Below are positions 15,314-19,073 of a stretch of 21,475 nucleotides of DNA, piece after piece. The position numbers and the translations under genes are program-made. Source of the DNA: Epulopiscium sp. Nele67-Bin004 (GTDB taxonomy: Bacteria; Bacillota_A; Clostridia; Lachnospirales; Cellulosilyticaceae); contig LNZQ01000055.1 of assembly GCA_002007315.1 (NCBI GenBank), positions 1-21,475 of the forward strand, in the 5' to 3' direction. How positions within the stretch are numbered: position 1 is the first letter of the stretch; each line of letters begins with the position of its first letter. The notes beneath the pieces were generated by a model. The model saw nothing but the letters and a program-made list of their open reading frames with translations, was not told where the DNA came from and did not search any database.

Positions 15314-16306
15314 GTGGCGAAACCAGATATAATCTGCAAGGAATTTTGGAATAATGAAAGGTGTGCAGATTTATTTAATACCGTGTTGTTTAAAGGGGAG
15401 CAGTTAATCAAACCAGATGATTTAATGGATATGGATACAGATGTTTCGAGTTCTTTGGAATTTCCAAAAAGTATAGAGGCACTTAAAAAGACGAGAGATA
15501 TATTTAAAAAATCTAAGCAAGGTGTTGATTTCCTAATAGTGGGGATTGAAAACCAAGATGAAATAAATTATAGTATGCCTATGCGTACAATGATTTATGA
15601 TGGTCTGTGTTATTACAACCAAGTTAGAGATATTGGCATCAATAATAAGAAGAATGATATCAAATCTGGTAATAAAGCCGAATTTTTATCAGGTATGAAA
15701 AAAACGGATAAAATTAATCCAGTTATTACGCTTGTGATTTATTATGGAGAAAAACCTTGGGACGGTGAAACGTCATTAAAAGGCATGATGAATTCATTGC
15801 ATCCAACAATTATGGGGTTGGTATCGGACTATAAGATGAATTTGCTTGAAATTAGAAATGCTAAGGAATACAAATTTAGCAATCCAAATCTGGAGTTAAT
15901 ATTTGATATTAGTAATGAGCTGTTAAATGGAAACCTAGAAAAAATAAAGAAAGAATATCAAGCAGATATTTTATCATCGGAAGAACTTAGATTTATAGGG
16001 TATATAACTAAGTCAAAAAAGTTTATGAATAGTAGAAAGGAGAAAATTACTATGTGTGAAGCGTTGCAAAAGTGGGAAGATAAAACTTTTAAACAAGGAA
16101 GGGCAGAAGGGGTAGCAGAAGGCAAAGCGGAAGGTATAGCGGAAGGCAAAGCGGAAGGTATAGCGGAAGGCAAAGCGGAAGGGATAGCAGAAGAAAAGCG
16201 AAACATAGCAATAGCGTTTTTGGATATAGCAGATGATGAAACTATAGCAACAAAAACAGGCTTACCTATCGAGGAAGTAGAGCAGCTTAGAAAAGATAAT
16301 CAATAA
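15314..16306 (+). CDS. Rpn-family PD-(D/E)XK nuclease (recombination-promoting/putative transposase)
   Basis: 330 residues, resembling the Rpn/YhgA-like PD-(D/E)XK nuclease family, members of which promote RecA-independent recombination and were formerly annotated as transposases. The nuclease core is visible around 73-100: LIVGIENQDEINYSMPMRT followed by the helix MIYDGLCYYNQV, the Glu-x-Gln being the usual active-site strand. PVITLVIYYGEKPWDG (~136-151) is another family block. The C-terminal part has eight four-residue Ala-Glu-Gly-x repeats (264-295), encoded by a 12-bp tandem repeat. The start is GTG at 15314 after AAAGAGGG. The gene sits between two copies of a 45-bp repeat, a sign of insertion or duplication. 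No terminal inverted repeats were seen. Confidence 0.85.
   Translation: MAKPDIICKEFWNNERCADLFNTVLFKGEQLIKPDDLMDMDTDVSSSLEFPKSIEALKKTRDIFKKSKQGVDFLIVGIENQDEINYSMPMRTMIYDGLCYYNQVRDIGINNKKNDIKSGNKAEFLSGMKKTDKINPVITLVIYYGEKPWDGETSLKGMMNSLHPTIMGLVSDYKMNLLEIRNAKEYKFSNPNLELIFDISNELLNGNLEKIKKEYQADILSSEELRFIGYITKSKKFMNSRKEKITMCEALQKWEDKTFKQGRAEGVAEGKAEGIAEGKAEGIAEGKAEGIAEEKRNIAIAFLDIADDETIATKTGLPIEEVEQLRKDNQ
16103..16198 (+). repeat. 12-bp/24-bp tandem repeat inside the Rpn-family gene
   Basis: Eight consecutive 12-bp units coding Ala-Glu-Gly-(Val/Lys/Ile), the last one AEEK. The central units alternate as a 24-bp period (GCGGAAGGCAAA followed by GCGGAAGGTATA) and are nearly identical at the DNA level, so copy number is likely to vary by slippage without breaking the frame. 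Confidence 0.95.
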
Positions 16307-16312
16307 AACTCA

Positions 16313-16357
16313 AGTCCTACAACTTAATTGTTGTGGGGCTTTTTGTCGCATGATATA
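16313..16357 (+). repeat. 45-bp direct repeat, right copy, with terminator
   Basis: Second copy of the repeat at 15223-15267. Here the hairpin (16313-16323 with 16330-16340, then T-run) serves as terminator of the Rpn-family gene. The -10 box carried by the left copy is changed to TATATC, so this copy probably has no promoter. Confidence 0.9.
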
Positions 16358-16494
16358 TCTAATAGAAGGCGAAAATATATTTGTACAACGACAGAATAGT
16401 TATGCGAGCATACGGCATGACCATAAAAGGTGGCACAGAAAGTGATTGCGTTGCCGAACTTATGCGACTATACAGCGAAAAAGTCGGCAAATAA
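16350..16494 (+). pseudogene. possible gene remnant between the Rpn gene and the repeat elements
   Basis: Two overlapping short frames cover this stretch: one starts at ATG 16350 and stops at 16445; the other is open from 16366 to a TAA at 16492, with an internal ATG at 16402 (starting MRAYGMTIKGG). A single frameshift would join the first to the second, giving about 45 residues. The base composition is a little richer than the surrounding spacer. I do not recognise the protein and see no ribosome binding site. It may be chance. Confidence 0.3.
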
Positions 16495-16510
16495 AAATAT
16501 GTAAGAAATG

Positions 16511-16539
16511 TTTACAATAGCCCCAATTATGGGTATAAT
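16511..16539 (+). promoter_or_regulatory. antitoxin RNA promoter, copy 1
   Basis: TTTACA (16511-16516), 17-nt spacer, TATAAT (16534-16539). The same hexamers and spacing recur in copies 2 and 3. Confidence 0.85.
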
Positions 16540-16545
16540 ATAAAG

Positions 16546-16667
16546 AAAGCACCAGTACGCTAATACTGATGCTCTCCTCAAATGTTTTGTATTTGGGGCT
16601 ATGAAAATTATTGATTAATAATAATTAAGAACGGTGCTTTTGGTTGGGCGAGCCGTTCTTTTGTTTT
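16546..16667 (+). ncRNA. antisense antitoxin RNA, copy 1
   Basis: A predicted RNA of about 120 nt starting 7 nt after the -10 box. Three hairpins are visible: AGCACCAGTA with TACTGATGCT (16548-16573), CCTCAAATG with TATTTGGGG (~16576-16598), and a terminator GAACGG with CCGTTC (loop of 18 nt) followed by a T-rich run. The last ~43 nt are complementary to the end of the toxin coding sequence. No reading frame with a ribosome binding site lies in it. By analogy with RatA/TxpA and SR4/BsrG it should pair with the toxin mRNA 3' end and trigger its decay. Expression is not shown by the sequence. Confidence 0.72.
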
Positions 16668-16795
16668 GTACGGATTTTAAACTTGAAAGACTTTCGAGAG
16701 CCTTTAAGTTCAATATCAGAAATAAAAATATCTGTTTTTTTGAAACATATAACAACAAAAGCTATTAATACGCTTATCATCTGTACATCACTCAT
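16625..16795 (-). CDS. TxpA/BsrG-like (holin-like) type I toxin, copy 1
   Basis: 56 residues: a polar start (MSDVQ), one hydrophobic helix (about 6-18, MISVLIAFVVICF), then a Lys/Arg-rich tail. The first 13 residues line up position by position with B. subtilis TxpA (MSTYESLMVMIGF, from memory): M-S-x-x-(E/Q)-x-(L/I)-x-V-(M/L)-I-x-F. The length also matches TxpA (59). Such peptides insert in the membrane and are toxic when not silenced by their antisense RNA. Of two adjacent ATGs I chose the second (16795): it is the only one conserved in copy 3 and lies 7 nt after AAGGGGG. A frame beginning at 16852 is open but has no ribosome binding site. The stop falls inside the antitoxin RNA. Confidence 0.8.
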   Translation of the reverse strand: MSDVQMISVLIAFVVICFKKTDIFISDIELKGSRKSFKFKIRTKQKNGSPNQKHRS

Positions 16796-16840
16796 CATAG
16801 CACCCCCTTTCGGATACGCAGTAACATTGCATAGCCCGCA

Positions 16841-16847
16841 GGAGGAT
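16841..16847 (-). promoter_or_regulatory. anti-Shine-Dalgarno segment in the toxin leader, copy 1
   Basis: The toxin mRNA leader carries AUCCUCC here, able to pair with the toxin ribosome binding site (GGGGG at 16803-16807, minus strand) through C-G and U-G pairs. The segment is conserved in all three copies while the sequence between it and the ribosome binding site varies. Confidence 0.55.
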
Positions 16848-16863
16848 AACATTTTAAAAACCC

Positions 16864-16883
16864 CCGCACCTTACCGAGTACGG
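16864..16883 (-). promoter_or_regulatory. 5' hairpin of the toxin mRNA, copy 1
   Basis: In the mRNA sense CCGUAC pairs with GUGCGG around an 8-nt loop, followed by GGGUUUUU. It starts within ~5 nt of the predicted toxin transcript end. The stem is kept by compensatory changes in copies 2 and 3. Confidence 0.65.
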
Positions 16884-16894
16884 ATAACAAAAAT

Positions 16895-16922
16895 ATTATA
16901 ACATAAAGTATAAGTTTGTACT
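16895..16922 (-). promoter_or_regulatory. toxin promoter, copy 1, with palindrome
   Basis: On the minus strand TGTTATAAT is an extended -10 (TATAAT at 16895-16900), with start near 16888. Just upstream, over the spacer and -35 region, lies the near-palindrome AGTATAAGTTTGTACT (16907-16922). There is no consensus -35. Confidence 0.65.
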
Positions 16923-16944
16923 ATAAAAAAATATGTAAGAAATG

Positions 16945-16973
16945 TTTACACTAGACCTAAATGTGGGTATAAT
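16945..16973 (+). promoter_or_regulatory. antitoxin RNA promoter, copy 2
   Basis: TTTACA (16945-16950), 17-nt spacer, TATAAT (16968-16973). Confidence 0.85.
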
Positions 16974-16979
16974 AAAAGA

Positions 16980-17099
16980 AAGCACCAGTACGCTAATACT
17001 GATGCTTTCCTCAAATGTTTTGTGTTTGGGGCTATGAATACTAAATTATACTATTTAGAAGAACGGTCAGACTTGTTGGGTGAGCCGTTCTTTTGTTTT
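16980..17099 (+). ncRNA. antisense antitoxin RNA, copy 2
   Basis: Same three-hairpin plan as copy 1: AGCACCAGTA/TACTGATGCT near 16981-17005, CCTCAAATG/TGTTTGGGG near 17009-17031, and terminator GAACGG/CCGTTC at 17061-17090 followed by TTTTGTTTTG. The terminator loop has a different sequence from copies 1 and 3. About 49 nt at its 3' end are antisense to the toxin coding sequence. Confidence 0.72.
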
Positions 17100-17227
17100 G
17101 TACGGATTTTAAACTTGAAAGACTTTCGAGAGCCTTTAAGTTCAATATCAGAAATAAAAATATCTGTTTTTTTGAAACATATAACAACAAAAGCTATTAA
17201 TACGCTTATCATCTGTACATCACTCAT
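17051..17227 (-). CDS. TxpA/BsrG-like (holin-like) type I toxin, copy 2
   Basis: 58 residues. Residues 1-51 are identical to copy 1; only the last few codons differ (ending KSDRSSK instead of QKHRS). These are exactly the codons opposite the antitoxin's terminator loop. The start is chosen as in copy 1 (second ATG, 17227, after AAGGGGG). One membrane helix near the N-terminus, basic tail. The intact frame, the kept ribosome binding site and the conserved promoter suggest a functional copy. Confidence 0.8.
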   Translation of the reverse strand: MSDVQMISVLIAFVVICFKKTDIFISDIELKGSRKSFKFKIRTKQKNGSPNKSDRSSK

Positions 17228-17295
17228 CATAGCACCCCCTTTCGGATACGCAATAAATATGCATAGCCCGCAGGAGGATAACATTTTAAAAACCC

Positions 17296-17315
17296 CCGCA
17301 CCTCACCGAGTGCGG
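17296..17315 (-). promoter_or_regulatory. 5' hairpin of the toxin mRNA, copy 2
   Basis: CCGCAC pairs perfectly with GUGCGG (mRNA sense), followed by GGGUUUUU. Copy 1 has a U-G where this copy has C-G. Confidence 0.65.
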
Positions 17316-17326
17316 ATAACAAAAAC

Positions 17327-17354
17327 ATTATAACACAAAGTACAAGTTTATACT
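17327..17354 (-). promoter_or_regulatory. toxin promoter, copy 2, with palindrome
   Basis: Extended -10 TGTTATAAT on the minus strand (TATAAT at 17327-17332) and the near-palindrome AGTACAAGTTTATACT at 17339-17354. Confidence 0.65.
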
Positions 17355-17365
17355 ATTATAAATTG

Positions 17366-17405
17366 GATAACCCTGACAATATTGACTGTTGTAAGGGTTA
17401 TTTTT
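17366..17405 (+). terminator. terminator hairpin upstream of the symporter gene
   Basis: AACCCTGACAA (17368-17378) pairs with TTGTAAGGGTT (17389-17399) with one mismatch, followed by ATTTTT. It separates the repeat elements from the symporter gene. Its 3' arm contains the -35 box of the next promoter. Confidence 0.7.
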
Positions 17406-17417
17406 GTATGCTATAAT
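17389..17417 (+). promoter_or_regulatory. promoter of the symporter gene
   Basis: TTGTAA (17389-17394), 17 nt, TATAAT (17412-17417). Start near 17424, leaving a leader of about 80 nt. Confidence 0.78.
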
Positions 17418-17502
17418 ATTACAGCTTAGGGAGTATACTAATATAGTAAGTACAAACTATATCATTATTCCCAATAAATTAGAAAGAAAAGGTGATTTTA
17501 TC

Positions 17503-18666
17503 ATGCAAAAACTAAAAGATGAATTAGTTTTTAAACTACTTATTGCAGTAGCACTAGGTATATGTATAGGCTTTGTAGCAAATGAGTCAGCAATGCTTGT
17601 TATTCTCACAATTAGAGATGTTTTAAGCCAGATTATTTTCTTTACAATTCCATTAATAATTTTGGGGTTCGTAGCTCCATCAATAGCCTCACTAAAAAGT
17701 GGAGCAACAAAACTGCTATCGTTTGCGGTATCAATAGCATACCTTTCAACGTTAGGTGCAGCGATATTTGCAATGGTAGCAGGTTATATTATTGTGCCTA
17801 TGCTAAACATTCCAGAGGTGGCAGGCAACCTTAAATCGCTACCAGATTTAGTATTTTCATTACAAATTGCACCAATCATGTCTGTAATGTCTGCTTTGAC
17901 GTTGGCATTAATGCTTGGGGTTGCAGTATCAGTAACAGGTGCACAAACATTTGAAAAACTATTACAAGAGTTTCAAGCAATTGTGTTAAAAATAGTAACA
18001 TCATTAATAATACCGATTTTGCCAGTATTTATTTGTGCTACATTTGCAAGACTTGCATATCAAGGAACACTTACGCAACAATTACCAGTGTTTTTTATTG
18101 TGATACTAATTGCAATCGTAGGTCATTTTGTGTGGCTTGCAATTTTGTATGGAGTTGCAGGAGTGTATTCTGGCAAAAATCCAGCAGAAGTTTATAAAAA
18201 TTATGTACCAGCATATTTTACAGCAGTTGGAACAATGTCATCAGCAGCAACACTACCTGTATCTTTGAAATGTGCAAGTAGATCATCTGTTTTATCAAAA
18301 GATAGCATAGACTTTGGTGTGCCGCTATTTGCAAATATACATCTTTGCGGGTCGATTCTAACAGAAGTTTTCTTTGTTATGACAGTTTCTATGGTTCTTT
18401 ATGGGGCGTTACCATCAGTTACGAATATGATAGTGTTTGTGGTACTTTTAGGTATATTCGGAATTGGTGCACCAGGTGTTCCAGGTGGAACGGTAATGGC
18501 GTCACTTGGATTGATAACTGGGATTTTAGGATTTGATGTTGAGGGAACGGCACTTATGATGACTATATTTGCACTACAAGATAGCTTTGGTACAGCTTGT
18601 AATGTAACAGGTGATGGTGCACTTACATTGATGTTGTCAAAGTTTATGAGCGTAAATAAATCTTGA
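17503..18666 (+). CDS. dicarboxylate/amino acid:cation symporter (DAACS/SDF family)
   Basis: 387 residues with about eight membrane segments plus re-entrant loops, resembling sodium- or proton-coupled glutamate/aspartate/serine/dicarboxylate carriers (GltP, SstT, DctA type). The family's hallmarks are present: the Ser-rich tip of hairpin 1 (SSAATLP, 246-252), the hairpin 2 tip (GAPGVPGG, 322-329), and the substrate/cation site in the last helix (NVTGDGA, 367-373). The Arg or Asp that sets substrate preference in classical members is not in its usual place, so the substrate is open. I chose ATG 17503, preceded by AAAAGGTGA; an upstream TTG at 17404 in the same frame precedes the promoter's -10 and cannot be used. 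The stop codon lies at the edge of repeat element copy 3, so the gene is bracketed by toxin-antitoxin elements. Confidence 0.9.
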   Translation: MQKLKDELVFKLLIAVALGICIGFVANESAMLVILTIRDVLSQIIFFTIPLIILGFVAPSIASLKSGATKLLSFAVSIAYLSTLGAAIFAMVAGYIIVPMLNIPEVAGNLKSLPDLVFSLQIAPIMSVMSALTLALMLGVAVSVTGAQTFEKLLQEFQAIVLKIVTSLIIPILPVFICATFARLAYQGTLTQQLPVFFIVILIAIVGHFVWLAILYGVAGVYSGKNPAEVYKNYVPAYFTAVGTMSSAATLPVSLKCASRSSVLSKDSIDFGVPLFANIHLCGSILTEVFFVMTVSMVLYGALPSVTNMIVFVVLLGIFGIGAPGVPGGTVMASLGLITGILGFDVEGTALMMTIFALQDSFGTACNVTGDGALTLMLSKFMSVNKS

Positions 18667-18672
18667 AAAATG

Positions 18673-18701
18673 TTTACAACAGCCCCAAAGATGGATATAA
18701 T
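18673..18701 (+). promoter_or_regulatory. antitoxin RNA promoter, copy 3
   Basis: TTTACA (18673-18678), 17-nt spacer, TATAAT (18696-18701). Fully kept despite divergence of the surrounding sequence. Confidence 0.85.
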
Positions 18702-18707
18702 AAAAGA

Positions 18708-18827
18708 AAGCACCAGTACGGTCAATATTGATGCTCTCCCTAAATGTTTTATATTTGGGGCTATAATACTAAACTAGATTATTTAGAAGAACGGTGCTTT
18801 TTTCGGGGCGATCCGTTCTTTTGTTTT
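18708..18827 (+). ncRNA. antisense antitoxin RNA, copy 3
   Basis: Same plan as copies 1 and 2: 5' hairpin (AGCACCAGTA with TATTGATGCT), second hairpin (CCCTAAAT with ATTTGGGG), and terminator stem GAACGG/CCGTTC with its own loop sequence, then TTTTGTTTTG. About 49 nt at the 3' end are antisense to the copy-3 toxin coding sequence. Confidence 0.7.
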
Positions 18828-18952
18828 GTACAGATTTTTACTTTAAAAGATTTATTCGATCCCTTTATCTCAATATTAGAAACAAAGATATCGGTTTTAA
18901 GACAGATAACAACAATAGCTATTAGCAGGCTTACAACTTGTACATCACTCAT
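18779..18952 (-). CDS. TxpA/BsrG-like (holin-like) type I toxin, copy 3
   Basis: 57 residues beginning MSDVQVVSLLIAIVVICLK and ending KKHRSSK. It is clearly homologous to copies 1 and 2, with conservative changes in the membrane helix (Met-Ile to Val-Val, Phe to Ile/Leu) and a 3-bp in-frame loss of one Lys after the helix. Preserved frame with many base changes argues that the peptide is selected. Only one ATG is present (18952; the upstream ATG of the other copies is ATA), preceded by AAGGGGG, and this fixes the start for all three. The upstream frame seen in copies 1 and 2 is stopped here, so it is not coding. Its promoter -10 is degraded. Confidence 0.78.
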   Translation of the reverse strand: MSDVQVVSLLIAIVVICLKTDIFVSNIEIKGSNKSFKVKICTKQKNGSPRKKHRSSK

Positions 18953-19019
18953 TATAGCACCCCCTTTCGACTAGCAATAAAGCATGCATAGCCCGCAGGA
19001 GGATAACATTTTAAAAACC

Positions 19020-19038
19020 CCGCTTCACCCAAAAGCGG
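19020..19038 (-). promoter_or_regulatory. 5' hairpin of the toxin mRNA, copy 3
   Basis: CCGCUU pairs with AAGCGG (mRNA sense) and is followed by GGUUUUU. Relative to copy 2, two adjacent base pairs are replaced on both sides, strong evidence for a conserved stem. Confidence 0.65.
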
Positions 19039-19049
19039 AAATAACATAA

Positions 19050-19065
19050 AGTATAAGTTTATACT
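19050..19065. repeat. 16-bp palindrome at the right end of element copy 3
   Basis: AGTATAAGTTTATACT is a perfect 7-bp inverted repeat with two central bases. Copies 1 and 2 have it at 16907-16922 and 17339-17354 with one change each. In the toxin orientation it covers the -35/spacer region. Confidence 0.7.
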
Positions 19066-19073
19066 ATATAAGA

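Larger units (their letters stand above)
16493..16926. repeat. type I toxin-antitoxin element, copy 1
   Basis: First of three related elements (others at 16927-17358 and 18668-19070). Each contains a plus-strand promoter and short RNA, a minus-strand toxin gene with a long structured leader, and the toxin promoter at the right end. Copies 1 and 2 are direct tandem repeats about 432-434 bp apart. They look identical by eye over 171 bp (16650-16820 against 17082-17252), pointing to recent duplication or gene conversion. Confidence 0.92.
16927..17358. repeat. type I toxin-antitoxin element, copy 2
   Basis: Head-to-tail neighbour of copy 1 with the same internal order. It differs from copy 1 mainly in the antitoxin terminator loop, the segment after the toxin stop, and the leader between the ribosome binding site and the anti-Shine-Dalgarno segment. 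Confidence 0.92.
18668..19070. repeat. type I toxin-antitoxin element, copy 3 (diverged)
   Basis: Third element, in the same orientation as copies 1 and 2 but clearly diverged in sequence. Order and all landmarks are kept: plus promoter, three-hairpin RNA, toxin frame, anti-Shine-Dalgarno segment, 5' hairpin, right-end palindrome. It begins immediately after the symporter stop and ends just before the rqcH stop at 19074. Confidence 0.9.

Noticed and set aside
15958..16206. Minus-strand frame rich in Ser-Ala-Leu-Pro repeats
   Set aside because: It is the complement of the AEGx tandem repeat in the Rpn-family gene; repeats keep both strands open.
16799..16852. N-terminal extension of the toxin frame beginning MLSSCGLC in copies 1 and 2
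   Set aside because: It has no ribosome binding site, and in copy 3 the frame is stopped by TAG before the toxin start. The conserved bases are better explained as leader RNA that pairs with the ribosome binding site.
16644..16901. Plus-strand 85-residue frame in element copy 1, with counterparts at 17022 and 18744
   Set aside because: It is antisense to the toxin and has no ribosome binding site. It changes length between copies and stops early in copy 3, whereas the minus-strand toxin frame is conserved.
16493..17358. Tandem elements as a CRISPR array or insertion sequence
   Set aside because: Only two adjacent ~430-bp units with internal promoter and gene, no short regular repeats and spacers, no transposase, and no clear terminal inverted repeats or target duplications.
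17404..17502. Upstream TTG start for the symporter
   Set aside because: The TTG precedes the -10 box of the gene's own promoter; ATG 17503 has AAAAGGTGA and gives the normal family N-terminus.
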